Translations under genes and position numbers: made by a program | DNA from: Oxalobacteraceae bacterium | Lineage (GTDB): Bacteria; Pseudomonadota; Gammaproteobacteria; Burkholderiales; Burkholderiaceae_D | Direction of reading: 5' to 3' | DNA length: 32,251 bases | Assembly: GCA_025352145.1 (NCBI GenBank) | Contig: JANXTY010000042.1 | Location: 1-32,251, forward strand | Shown here: in pieces, positions 17,969 through 26,681 of the stretch | Position numbering within the stretch: the stretch's first letter is position 1 | How the letters are laid out: each line of letters opens with the position of its first letter | Notes under the pieces: generated by a model | The model's database searches: none | The model's input: only the letters and a program-made list of their open reading frames with translations | What the model was told of the DNA's origin: nothing

Positions 17969-18027
17969 GCGCCGCATCCTCAATCCGGCATTGAACCTGG
18001 ATTTTCTATTAGACGGCTTTTTTTTGC

Positions 18028-18204
18028 CGCTTATCGAAAAGTGGCGCCAAGGTATTTGTCTATGTGGGCCAAACCCTCATCAAGACATACTATGTTCCAA
18101 CCCAGGCTGCGGGCAATTTATGGACAGTATTTGCAGTCACAGAGGCGGGTGAATTTCAAGACTTGAATACACGCAAAATGGGGTCAATGGCAGGCTTCTA
18201 TTAA
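18028..18204 (+). pseudogene. Decayed gene fragment of unknown family
   Basis: The frame through 18052-18204 reads VFVYVGQTLIKTYYVPTQAA then GNLWTVFAVTEAGEFQDLN before stopping at TAA 18202-18204. It looks protein-like (alternating hydrophobic residues, beta-rich) and not random, but has no start codon or ribosome-binding site. I do not recognise the family. It abuts, in a different frame, the polysaccharide-deacetylase remnant, so a deletion may have joined two broken genes. Confidence 0.4.
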
Positions 18205-18522
18205 ACGTACCCATGCCAACGTTATAAAAGAAAATGCGCTGGCTTTATTCCGCCCACCCTATGGCCAAAGAAAGGCCGATAGCACTACGTTCTTTCAGGA
18301 ACAAAGCTTGCAAGTGGCGCTTTGGAACCTGGATTCGCAAGATTGGAACAGCCATGTCACGCCGGACGACGTCATCAACCGCATGACAACGCTGACGCTC
18401 ATTAAACGTTATGGCGGACTGCTATTTCACGATGTGCATCCAAAGGCAAAATTGCCTTGCCCAAGATTTTTGATGCACTAGGGACTGCGGTGGGATGGCG
18501 GAATTGCCATAAGCCGCTTTGA
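18188..18522 (+). pseudogene. Polysaccharide deacetylase (NodB-like), C-terminal remnant with frameshift
   Basis: The frame from 18188 reads WQASIKRTHANVIKENALAL, then FRPPYGQ, ALWNLDSQDWN and GGLLFHDVHPK. These are the C-terminal motifs of the NodB/polysaccharide deacetylase fold (RPPYG, W-D-x-x-D-W, LLFHDxH). Near 18445 the frame shifts by one base and continues as GKIALPKIFDALGTAVGWRN to a TGA at 18520-18522. The N-terminal half, with the catalytic Asp and the metal-binding HxxxH, is missing. The gene is therefore dead by truncation and frameshift. Intact relatives de-N-acetylate amino sugars in envelope or extracellular polysaccharides. Confidence 0.75.
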
Positions 18523-18560
18523 CATCGCCACTTCACTGAGTCAATAGCCCGTTATATGGA

Positions 18561-20447
18561 TTAGATCTCGACCTGCGTTCCAAGCTCAATCACACGGTTC
18601 GTCGGTATTTGATAATAATCGGCAGCGCCGCGTGCGTTGCGCGACATCCCGACAAACAAATGTTCTCGCCACATCGCCATCCCGTGATTCGGTGTCGATA
18701 TGACTGTCTGACGTGCGATAAAGAATGAGGTTTCCATCATCTCAAATTCCAGCCCATGTTGACCGCATAGCGCCAATACCTCGGGAATATCCGGCTCATC
18801 TTTAAAGCCCAATCGTACATTCAACTGATAACACTGGTAACCGAGATCCACTATATTGACTTGCTGTGCGGGCGGCACCCAAGGCTGTTCCACAATAAGA
18901 ACAGTTAAGAATACGACTCGCTCGTGCAGCACCTTGTTATGCGATAGATTGTGTAGCAAGGCGTGCGGCACACCATCAGCCTCGCCACGCAAGAAAATGG
19001 CCGTGCCAGGTACTCTCAGCGGTGGTGCCGTAAATAGCGACTGCAAAAAATCCTCAAGTGGAATCGCGTGTTTCTGCAAATTTTCAAATACCAATTCCCG
19101 GCCACGCTTCCATGTCAACATCACCGTAAAAAGAACCGCCCCGAGCAAAAGTGGAAACCATCCGCCATGGAATATTTTCAGCGCATTGGCCGAGAAAAAA
19201 GCCAAATCAATCAGCAGAAAAAACCCGGTAGCCGCAAACGCCAAGGCAAGATTGTATTTCCAGCGATAGCGAACCACGAAAAAGGTCAGTAGTGTTGTCA
19301 CCCACATCGTCGCGGTCACGGCAATGCCGTAGGCTGCCGCCAGATTATCTGAAGAGCCGAAGCCGATTACCGCAATTAATACCGCGGCCAACTGCATCCA
19401 GTTGATCACCGGAATATATATCTGACCAATCTGGCGTTCTGAAGTATGAATTACCTTCATACGCGGTAAGAAGCCCAATGCGATCGCTTCTTTCGTCATC
19501 GAGAAAGTACCGGAAATCGTCGCCTGCGATGCAATCACTGCAGCCACAGTAGACAGGATTACCAACGGATAAATACTCCACGTACCCAATTGCTGATAAA
19601 AAGGATTGGAAATCGTCGCCGGATTGATCAGTAATAAACTTCCCTGCCCCAGATAATTCAACGCCAGCGCGGGAAATACGACAATGAACCAAGCCATCCG
19701 TATCGGTTTTTTGCCGAAATGCCCCATATCTGCATAAAGCGCTTCCGCGCCGGTAAAAGCCAGCACCACTGCACCCAAAGCAACGAAAGCAATTAAGCGA
19801 TTGTGGTTAAGAAAAGATAAGGCTTGCCAGGGATTGAGCGCGGCAAGGATTTGCGGTGCCTTCGCAATATTGATCACACCCATCACCGCCAGGGTGCCAA
19901 ACCACAGCATCATGATAGGGCCGAACCAACGTCCGATTCCTGCGGTTCCCCGCGACTGGATCGTGTACAGCAAAATTAAAATAACCACCGTAAGCGGAAC
20001 CACATAAGGCTGCATGACTGGCGTAGCAACCTCCAGGCCCTCGACCGCAGACAACACGGAGATCGCTGGCGTAATCACGCTATCGCCATAAAACAGGGTC
20101 GCACCAAACAAGCCCAACAACATGAGGGGGTAATACCAACCCGATGTCTTAGTTACCGACGACAAGGCCAGTGACATCAATGCCATAATGCCCCCCTCTC
20201 CACGATTATCCGCCCGCAAAATAAGCGTGACGTACTTGACTGACACAATCATGATCAGGCCCCAGACAATGAGCGAGATGATGCCGAGAAGATTGGTAGG
20301 ATTGAGAATGAGGCCGTGTTCTTTAGCGAACACTGTCTTAAGGGTATAGAGAGGGCTAGTACCGATATCGCCGTAGACGATACCAATGGCGGCCATGGTC
20401 AATGCGACCAGACTGCTTTTTTTATTTGGAGAACTCAAGACACACAC
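18561..20447 (-). CDS. kup: Kup potassium uptake transporter
   Basis: This 628-residue polytopic inner-membrane protein is the length of E. coli Kup (622). The N-terminal signature GIVYGDIGTSPLYTLKTVF and the following RADNRGEGGIMALMSL, TPAISVLSAVEGLEV and FTGAEALYADMGHFG are diagnostic of the Kup/HAK/KT family. Twelve hydrophobic segments are followed by a soluble C-terminal domain (about 450-628). It takes up K+, probably by proton symport. The start is uncertain: the frame opens with GTG at 20447, and a TTG three codons later is the only other start before the conserved region. It stands alone, with decayed genes behind it. Confidence 0.93.
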   Translation of the reverse strand: MCVLSSPNKKSSLVALTMAAIGIVYGDIGTSPLYTLKTVFAKEHGLILNPTNLLGIISLIVWGLIMIVSVKYVTLILRADNRGEGGIMALMSLALSSVTKTSGWYYPLMLLGLFGATLFYGDSVITPAISVLSAVEGLEVATPVMQPYVVPLTVVILILLYTIQSRGTAGIGRWFGPIMMLWFGTLAVMGVINIAKAPQILAALNPWQALSFLNHNRLIAFVALGAVVLAFTGAEALYADMGHFGKKPIRMAWFIVVFPALALNYLGQGSLLLINPATISNPFYQQLGTWSIYPLVILSTVAAVIASQATISGTFSMTKEAIALGFLPRMKVIHTSERQIGQIYIPVINWMQLAAVLIAVIGFGSSDNLAAAYGIAVTATMWVTTLLTFFVVRYRWKYNLALAFAATGFFLLIDLAFFSANALKIFHGGWFPLLLGAVLFTVMLTWKRGRELVFENLQKHAIPLEDFLQSLFTAPPLRVPGTAIFLRGEADGVPHALLHNLSHNKVLHERVVFLTVLIVEQPWVPPAQQVNIVDLGYQCYQLNVRLGFKDEPDIPEVLALCGQHGLEFEMMETSFFIARQTVISTPNHGMAMWREHLFVGMSRNARGAADYYQIPTNRVIELGTQVEI

Positions 20448-20730
20448 CCGTAGTTATGTTGCATTGCACAATATGATAGATTTTGACAAAAAGCAAGAAC
20501 ATTTGTTGAGTTAGTGCAATAGTTACAATCAGCAAGATATTCCATCCGTGCGACATTTTAGAAGAAATGCGCTGCCGCTGGGGGCAAAAACGCGGAGCCT
20601 GACATCAGCGATAATTGCCCCACTTAATTTCACCGTAAGCGATTTTTCTCGGCCTCAACATGAACATACGTGGCCACGCAACACTGACGTCAAGTAGTCC
20701 GTTTCATCCAACAGAGGCCCCATAAAATTC
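20448..20730. other. Intergenic region between divergent kup and rarD
   Basis: About 280 bp with no coding signal. It contains a spaced inverted heptamer, ATTGCAC (20463-20469) and GTGCAAT (20514-20520), close to the kup start, which could be part of its control region. No consensus promoter for either gene is obvious. Confidence 0.35.
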
Positions 20731-21624
20731 ATGGTTACAGGCATGATTTACGCAGCATTGGCCTTTTTTTGCTGGGGTTTATTTCCCCTCTATTTTCACG
20801 TGCTGAAAGACGTTTCTCCGCTCGAAATCCTAAGCCACCGAATCGTGTGGTCATTCGCTTTCTTGGCGGCGCTGCTAACATGGCGGCGTCAATGGACTTG
20901 GGTAGGCCGACTCGTGCGGCAGCCGCTAGTCATTGGCAGTTTCATGACCAGCGCAGTATTGTTATCAACCAATTGGTTTGTCTATATTTGGGCAGTCCAT
21001 CATGGCCGGGTCATCGACGCCAGCCTCGGCTATTTCATTAATCCCCTATTTAATGTGATGCTGGGGGTTTTGGTACTCAAGGAGCGCCTACGACCGATGC
21101 AATGGACAGCTATTGCTGTTGCTGCCGCTGGCGTCACTTGGCTAACTTGGCACGCCGGACAATTGCCCTGGATTGCGTTGTATTTGGCCGCTTCATTTGG
21201 CAGTTACGGCCTGATGCGTAAGATTGCAGCACTCGGCGCGCTGGAAGGGCTGGCGTTCGAAACCATGTTGTTGTTTCCGCTGGCGCTAGGCTATTTGATC
21301 TGGCGGGCACTGGCTGGCCAGAACGCTTTTATTGCAGCGCCGATCTCTATCCAATCCTGGCTAATCGCAGCAGGGCCGATCACTGCCGTCCCCCTGCTGT
21401 GGTTTGCCGCCGGCGCGCGCCGTATTTCCTTATCGGTCCTGGGCTTGCTGCAATATATCGGGCCAACCCTTCAACTACTCATCGGCTTGTGGTTTTTTAA
21501 AGAACCGTTTGCCAATGATCGACTGGCCGGATTCGCCACAATCTGGTTCGCGCTTGCCCTCTATTCGCTAGAAGGACTATGGCAAACGCGCAAACAAACC
21601 CGACAGGCTGCTAGAGTTACGTAG
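20731..21624 (+). CDS. rarD: RarD/EamA-family membrane transporter
   Basis: This 297-residue protein has ten predicted transmembrane helices and the two-EamA-repeat layout of the drug/metabolite transporter superfamily. The opening MIYAALAFFCWGLFPLYFHV, then SPLEILSHRIVWSF, STNWFVYIWAVHHGRVIDAS and LGYFINPLFNVMLG are hallmarks of RarD. Substrate unknown; RarD was named for chloramphenicol sensitivity but physiological export of a metabolite is likely. An in-frame ATG four codons downstream (20743) is an alternative start. The last codons overlap a 16-bp repeated word (21600-21615). Confidence 0.9.
   Translation: MVTGMIYAALAFFCWGLFPLYFHVLKDVSPLEILSHRIVWSFAFLAALLTWRRQWTWVGRLVRQPLVIGSFMTSAVLLSTNWFVYIWAVHHGRVIDASLGYFINPLFNVMLGVLVLKERLRPMQWTAIAVAAAGVTWLTWHAGQLPWIALYLAASFGSYGLMRKIAALGALEGLAFETMLLFPLALGYLIWRALAGQNAFIAAPISIQSWLIAAGPITAVPLLWFAAGARRISLSVLGLLQYIGPTLQLLIGLWFFKEPFANDRLAGFATIWFALALYSLEGLWQTRKQTRQAARVT
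21600..21615 (+). repeat. Dispersed 16-bp repeat, copy 2
   Basis: This is identical to 15215-15230. Here the repeat lies inside the end of rarD, seven bases before the stop codon, and contributes to the terminal RQAARVT residues. It suggests that the 3' end of the gene was altered by, or evolved from, a repeated sequence. Confidence 0.6.
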
Positions 21625-21691
21625 CCAAGAGCATATCAAGCAGCTGCGCATGTCTGGCCGCTGTGGGCCTCCCCCTTCTTTAATACCTGCG

Positions 21692-22402
21692 TTAACCCGC
21701 GCACGGAACGGGAATGGGCGAACACTGACTCAAGGGGACAAACTGCAATTGCCGTTCGACCATCTGGTCAAAAATCTGTAGGAGATTATCGTGCTCACGC
21801 TTTTCGATTGGAAATCCATAGAACGATCCCACCAATTCAATGACTTGATGAATCGCTTCAATGGTCGAATAACATCCGGCTGCAGGTTGTTTACGAACGC
21901 GAAAATTGGATGGGGTATCCAATGAAAAACACACGCGTGGCAGCGCTTGTAGATTGGCACTGTATCGCACCATGTTTCTCGCCGTGTTCCAGGTGCCATC
22001 CATGACAAAAATTACCAGTTTTTTGTCAAGTTCAAATGGCACCCGCCGATCTGCAGGGCTCAGATCGGTAAGATTAGTGGAGCTCTCACCTGGGTAGAGC
22101 ATGATGCTTTGCCTGACAGGATCGGCTATCAATTGATTTACCAAGACGTGATCCGAAAAATTTTCCCCGATGATCAAATACGAATTTTCCAAACACAGAT
22201 GGGACATGCGGCCAGTGGCAATCCGGCGGCGCACTTCAACCGGATGAATCAAAATGACGAATTCGATGTGAGAATTGAAGCGCTGTACGTGGGAGCAATA
22301 ACAGTTAACTCTGGATTGACGGCAAACCGTGCAGGAAGGGCGAAATTGAGGTGCTTGATCGGATAATCTCTCACGTTTGGCATGATACTCGTGCAAATTC
22401 AC
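21692..22402 (-). CDS. DTW-domain tRNA-uridine aminocarboxypropyltransferase
   Basis: The product is 236 residues. Four cysteines (C24, C27, C34, C36 in CTVCRQSRVNCYC) probably bind zinc. The DTW domain follows: YPGESS (103-108), DGTWNTARNM (135-144; the namesake D-x-T-W) and YSTIEA near 177. DTW proteins such as TapT (YfiP) transfer the 3-amino-3-carboxypropyl group of S-adenosylmethionine to uridine in tRNA, giving acp3U. The start is a GTG at 22402 with AAGAG nearby upstream. Its end converges on rarD, and its start is divergent from the PLP-enzyme gene. Confidence 0.85.
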   Translation of the reverse strand: MNLHEYHAKRERLSDQAPQFRPSCTVCRQSRVNCYCSHVQRFNSHIEFVILIHPVEVRRRIATGRMSHLCLENSYLIIGENFSDHVLVNQLIADPVRQSIMLYPGESSTNLTDLSPADRRVPFELDKKLVIFVMDGTWNTARNMVRYSANLQALPRVCFSLDTPSNFRVRKQPAAGCYSTIEAIHQVIELVGSFYGFPIEKREHDNLLQIFDQMVERQLQFVPLSQCSPIPVPCAG

Positions 22403-22476
22403 AATGCTCTTTCGAAGTCTGGCGTGGGCACTATTTTAGCGTGAGTAGTTTGACGGACTCGCTTGTGCCATTAGCC

Positions 22477-22490
22477 CACCGGTACCGGTG
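22477..22490. promoter_or_regulatory. Perfect 14-bp palindrome upstream of the PLP-enzyme gene
   Basis: CACCGGTACCGGTG reads the same on both strands. It lies between divergent genes, about 107 bases before the proposed ATG of the D-cysteine desulfhydrase-like gene and 75 before the GTG of the DTW gene. A dimeric repressor site is possible; no regulator is adjacent. Confidence 0.4.
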
Positions 22491-22597
22491 CAGCTTCGCT
22501 CGATTTGGTGTGTGCACTGCATGTTCACGATAAACGGGCCGTGTCTTCATCAAGCGATAAAATTGCCTCATTTGTTGATGATCGGTCGTCGCCTAAC

Positions 22598-23491
22598 ATG
22601 CCCTTCTCTTTCTTACCATCACCATTACAAGCCATTGAAATCTCCTCTTGCCTATCCTACAAAGTGTGGGTAAAGCGGGATGACCTACTGCATCCGACGG
22701 TGTCCGGGAATAAATTTCGCAAGCTTAAATATGCGCTGCTGGCATTGAAAAATCAGCGTTCTACGTTGGTGTCGATGGGAGGGCCGTGGTCTAATCATTT
22801 GCATGCGCTGGCGCACGCTGGCGCGCTGTTGGGTTGGCCGACGAAGGGACTGGTTCGTGGAGCGCACGTTGAGACGGCCATGCTAGACGATTGCCGCCAG
22901 CTAGGTATGCAGATTCAATTTGTGTCACGCGAGCAGTATCGAGCGCTACGAGATTACCCATCCCATTGGCGTCAACATATCGAAAACGCTGACGATAGCC
23001 ACGTCTGGCTACCCGAAGGTGGCAGCTCACCGCAAGCCCTGCTGGGCGTGGCGGAATTGCTCGACGAGTTGCCCTTCATTCCCGACACCATCATGGTCGC
23101 TTGTGCGACCGGCGCAACCCTCGCCGGCTTATTGGCTGGTTTGAAGGGACGTGGGCGTGTGTTAGGAATCGCCGTGTTAAAGAATGCAGAATATTTGCAT
23201 CGGGAAATTGCATTTCTGTTGCGGGAGGCAGGCTATCCAACCTACACCAATTATGAATTACGGACTGATTTCCATCACGGCGGATATGGAAAAGCACCGC
23301 CTGAGCTCAGGCAATTTTGCCTTGATTTTATGCAACTAACCAATATCCCATTAGAACCTGTCTACACGGGAAAACTGTTCTATGCGCTACACCAACTAGC
23401 GAGGGCCAAGACATTTCGTGAAGGCGAGCGTATCGTAGCTTTGCACACGGGAGGCTTACAGGGCGCACGCGGATTTATTGATGCGAACTGA
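22598..23491 (+). CDS. PLP-dependent enzyme, D-cysteine desulfhydrase/ACC deaminase family
   Basis: The product is about 297 residues and PLP-dependent (fold type II). The PLP lysine lies in SGNKFRKLKY (K39). GGPWSNHLHALAHAG, LPEGGSSPQALLGVAEL and ACATGATLAGLLAGL (phosphate cup) follow. The C-terminal ALHTGGLQGARGF is typical of the DcyD/ACC deaminase group. Members split D-cysteine to pyruvate, H2S and ammonia, or open aminocyclopropane-carboxylate; sequence alone does not decide. I used the ATG at 22598 because homology begins with PSPLQ just after it. The open frame continues to a TTG at 22505, and no clear ribosome-binding site distinguishes them. Confidence 0.85.
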   Translation: MPFSFLPSPLQAIEISSCLSYKVWVKRDDLLHPTVSGNKFRKLKYALLALKNQRSTLVSMGGPWSNHLHALAHAGALLGWPTKGLVRGAHVETAMLDDCRQLGMQIQFVSREQYRALRDYPSHWRQHIENADDSHVWLPEGGSSPQALLGVAELLDELPFIPDTIMVACATGATLAGLLAGLKGRGRVLGIAVLKNAEYLHREIAFLLREAGYPTYTNYELRTDFHHGGYGKAPPELRQFCLDFMQLTNIPLEPVYTGKLFYALHQLARAKTFREGERIVALHTGGLQGARGFIDAN

Positions 23492-23809
23492 TGTGTGCTA
23501 AAAACGATCCCTGCGTTACCCGTCCTTGTCTTGCCAAAGTGCGATTTACGCTCATGCGTCTTGTTCATCGGGGGGGCGCGCATTTTTTTGCTGCGCTGCC
23601 TTTCTGGATTACTGACTGCACTTCGCCCAAGTCCTTCTCTGCGCCATCTTCAACTAGGCCTCAATACCTAAAATAAAATTTGTTTCATGTTGCTTTGCAA
23701 TAGTAAATCACGTTGACAATAGTTGATGCCAAGAGGGGGATCGGTCTTAGGCAACATTGTTGGTAAGAAATTTCTGCAATGCAAAAGCCAAGTTGATCGG
23801 CAACAAAGT
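23492..23809. other. Intergenic region with no recognised gene
   Basis: About 320 bp after the PLP-enzyme gene. I see no domain, terminator or promoter of note. It leads into the decayed rhamnogalacturonan-lyase fragment and may include eroded upstream parts of that gene that are no longer recognisable. Confidence 0.4.
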
Positions 23810-24225
23810 ATGAGTTCATGGACGCCGTCGGCCTATGTAGTGGGCACATCCAATCCGGCCACGGGCTTCCCGGCCTATCAGTGGAAATCGGTGAACGGTG
23901 CCCTCACTGTCACATTCGATTTGACCGCAAGTCAGATCGCAGCCCACACATTGGGTATAGGCATCACGACTGCCTTCTCTGGTGCCCGTCCGCAAGTAAC
24001 AATGAACCGCTGGAATTTTGCAGTACCTGCCTCATCGTTCAGCCGAACAGTCGTACGCTCACGGTCGGCAGCTATCGTGGAATAACACTACATTTAGCTA
24101 CAGCATTCCCGCTATCGCATTCGTGGCTGGTACGAATACGCTCACCATCAATGCCGCCAGCGGCTCAAGCGGCACTACTTTCCTCAGCCCGGTATTCTTT
24201 CGACGCTGTGGATCTTATCCCCTAA
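23810..24225 (+). pseudogene. Rhamnogalacturonan lyase (PL4-like), C-terminal domain remnant with frameshifts
   Basis: Three frames together spell the C-terminal carbohydrate-binding-like domain of PL4-type rhamnogalacturonan lyases. The first frame reads WTPSAYVVG, GFPAYQWKSVN, LTVTFDLTASQIAAHTLGIG and FSGARPQVTMN. The second continues NSRTLTVGSYRG (about 24046-24081). The third gives NNTTFSYSIPA and VAGTNTLTINAASGSSGTTF, and a last shift to the second frame yields SFDAVDLIP with TAA at 24223-24225. At least three frameshifts in about 200 bp and the absence of the catalytic N-terminal domain show that the gene is dead. Intact enzymes cleave the pectin rhamnogalacturonan I backbone. Family assignment is from remembered motifs. 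Confidence 0.7.
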
Positions 24226-24323
24226 GCATCGTGGAGGGCAGGGCAGCGTATCGGTTTTAGAAAGATCGATACGCTGCCTAGCCTACTACCATACAGAGAA
24301 AAATCTGTCCCTGCACCAATGTA

Positions 24324-26486
24324 TCAGTGTAAAAGAAAATGAGCAGAGAGCTTGCCGTTTGTTTTGGTCAGATCAAGTTCATCTCCCAAAATATGTACGG
24401 CCTCATCAAGTAATACATCTTTAGCATCCTTACGGGCTTTTTCCGCCGCCAGGTCGGCACTAAGGCTACGTTCATTGGCTTGTAGACCATCATCTTGGGG
24501 AACCGGTTTGTCCCCCTCTTTGCTGGCCTTCTTACCGCCTTCGCTCTTGTTAATGAGCCGCCATTTTTCCCGATCTTTTATTTTTGCTTCTTGCCTATCA
24601 CGCTGCTTGCGTCGCTCTGCTTCGTTTAGAGAGATAAATTTTTTGCTGCGCTCAATGTTAAATTCGTTCACGTCTTCCAATAAAAATTGGAATTCTTTTT
24701 CATTCGCGATACGCCTCTCATGCCTGGCCTGCAGCAGCGGTAGCTGTTGTTTTAAATCACCCAGCACATGGTAATCCGCAGCCTTAATTTGCACCCACGG
24801 TAACGCATTGTCGTAGCTCGATTCGCCAAAAAATTCCGGGTCGAAAAAAGTAGGAAGGCGGATATCCGGTTCCACGCCACGCAACTGCGTGGTACCGCCG
24901 TTGATTCTAAAAAACTGAGCAATGGTCATTTTTATCTCGCCTAATTGAGGCTTATCGCTATGCGCAACATGATCCAGATCGACCCGCATCTGTACCGTTC
25001 CTTTACCAAAACTCGATTCGCCAATGATCAAACCACGTCCATAATCCTGAATAGCCGCCGCAAAAATCTCGGAGGCTGAGGCCGAGCCTCGATTAATCAA
25101 TACACCTAGCGGCCCATTCCACGCGACAGCGGCGGCTTTATCGCTTTCCACCTTGATATCTCCCTTGGCATCACGTTGTTGCACTACCGGGCCTTTTCCA
25201 ATAAACAAGCTGGTCAATTCAATAGCTTCATCCAAGGAGCCTCCGCCATTGTTACGCAAGTCGACCAGCACACCATCGACTTTCTCTTTTTTGAGCGCCA
25301 TCAAGATACGCGCGACATCACGGGTCGCACTTTTAAATTCCTTGTCGCCTTTTTGTCGGGCCGGAACATCCTGATAAAAAATCGGCAAAGCAATCACACC
25401 AATTCGACGTGTTGCTCCTGCTAATTTGATATCGATAATCGATTTTTTTGCAGCTTGCTTTTCCAATATGATCTTGTCCCGTACCAGCGTCATCGTCTGA
25501 TGCTTACTATCGGGACCGGCATTGGCTGGAAGTATCTCCAATAAAACCACGGAATCCTTAGCGCCACGAATCAACGCAACCACATCGTCCAAGCGCCAAC
25601 CCAACACATCGGTCGGCGTACTTTTGGCGCCTTGCCCGACACCGACGATCCGATCTCCTACATTCAATTTACCTGAAAGCGCAGCAGGACTGCCTGGCAC
25701 TAACTCTCGGATAGTCGTCAATTCCTCGCGCTCCTCCAGAACAGCACCGATCCCGGTAAGCGATAATTTCATGGAAATATCAAAATCCTCCGTGGCTCTA
25801 GGGCCGAGGTAATTGGTATGCGGATCGATGGACATCGCATACGCATTCATAAAGATTTGAAAAACATCCTCGCTCTTATTCTTCTGCATCCGCACCAAGT
25901 TATAGTCATAACGTTTCTCCAGGGTTGCGCGAATTGCCTTAGCCTCTTTACCAGCCAGTTTGAGACGCAACCAATCACTTTTGACGCGCAAACGCCACAG
26001 ATCATGCATGGCATTTTCTGTTTGCGGCCAAGATTCTTTCTCGCGCAGATAGTAATAATTTTCGTTCTGGGTAAAATCGAATTCTTGTTTCAGCAAATCG
26101 CGCGCATACGTAATACGCTCCACGATGCGGCGTTGATATAGGTTGAACATCGCAAATGGAGTGCTCAGGTCCTGGCTGTTGATAGCATCATCCATTTTGG
26201 TCCGGGCATCTGAAAAATGATCGATGTCGGCCTGCAGAAAAAATAGTTTTTCTGGATCAAGCTCCTTTAGATAACGATCAAATATTTTTTGCGACATCAC
26301 ATCATCCAAAGGCATGGCTTTGTAGTGATCGCGGGTCAGCAATTGTGCCGACATGGTTGCGGCCATCGCCTGCTGTTGCAACGGCATCAGAACAGGGGGG
26401 ACCACAGATTGTGGCGTCGGGGCAGGAACAGCCGCATAAGCAGCCGTTGCAATTGCTATCAACCCATACAGCAAACTCTTTTTCAT
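24324..26486 (-). CDS. prc: Tail-specific carboxy-terminal protease Prc/CtpA (S41)
   Basis: The product is about 720 residues, the length of Prc-type enzymes (E. coli 682). It has a signal peptide (KKSLLYGLIAIATAAYA), a helical N-terminal domain with LDPEKLFFLQADI and DPHTNYLGPR, a PDZ domain (about 240-325; ELVPGSPAALSGKLNVGDRI), and the S41 core with VDLRNNGGGSLDEA. The catalytic serine lies in GSASASEIF (467-475) and lysine 495 in SSFGKGTVQ. A basic, coiled-coil-like C-terminal tail follows. Prc degrades or trims periplasmic proteins, including cell-wall hydrolases. The ATG at 26486 has GGAG 7 bases upstream; the open frame extends 14 codons further. A weak promoter pair (GATGAA at 26551 and ATTTTA at 26527 on the plus strand, 18-bp spacing) may drive it. 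Confidence 0.92.
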   Translation of the reverse strand: MKKSLLYGLIAIATAAYAAVPAPTPQSVVPPVLMPLQQQAMAATMSAQLLTRDHYKAMPLDDVMSQKIFDRYLKELDPEKLFFLQADIDHFSDARTKMDDAINSQDLSTPFAMFNLYQRRIVERITYARDLLKQEFDFTQNENYYYLREKESWPQTENAMHDLWRLRVKSDWLRLKLAGKEAKAIRATLEKRYDYNLVRMQKNKSEDVFQIFMNAYAMSIDPHTNYLGPRATEDFDISMKLSLTGIGAVLEEREELTTIRELVPGSPAALSGKLNVGDRIVGVGQGAKSTPTDVLGWRLDDVVALIRGAKDSVVLLEILPANAGPDSKHQTMTLVRDKIILEKQAAKKSIIDIKLAGATRRIGVIALPIFYQDVPARQKGDKEFKSATRDVARILMALKKEKVDGVLVDLRNNGGGSLDEAIELTSLFIGKGPVVQQRDAKGDIKVESDKAAAVAWNGPLGVLINRGSASASEIFAAAIQDYGRGLIIGESSFGKGTVQMRVDLDHVAHSDKPQLGEIKMTIAQFFRINGGTTQLRGVEPDIRLPTFFDPEFFGESSYDNALPWVQIKAADYHVLGDLKQQLPLLQARHERRIANEKEFQFLLEDVNEFNIERSKKFISLNEAERRKQRDRQEAKIKDREKWRLINKSEGGKKASKEGDKPVPQDDGLQANERSLSADLAAEKARKDAKDVLLDEAVHILGDELDLTKTNGKLSAHFLLH

Positions 26487-26681
26487 GCGACATCTCCAGA
26501 AATCATTAGCAATGCAATGTGTGCTCATTTTAGCCGTCTTCGATTTTTACGATGAATCATCGCTATTTAAACGAAGATGCTTCTTTAAATTTGGGTTGGC
26601 TCACGTAAAACCAATTCATTGACTTAGCTTGCTGAAAAGGGTTTTGCATAAGTCCACTTGTATTTCTTTTGCCCATAGAAA

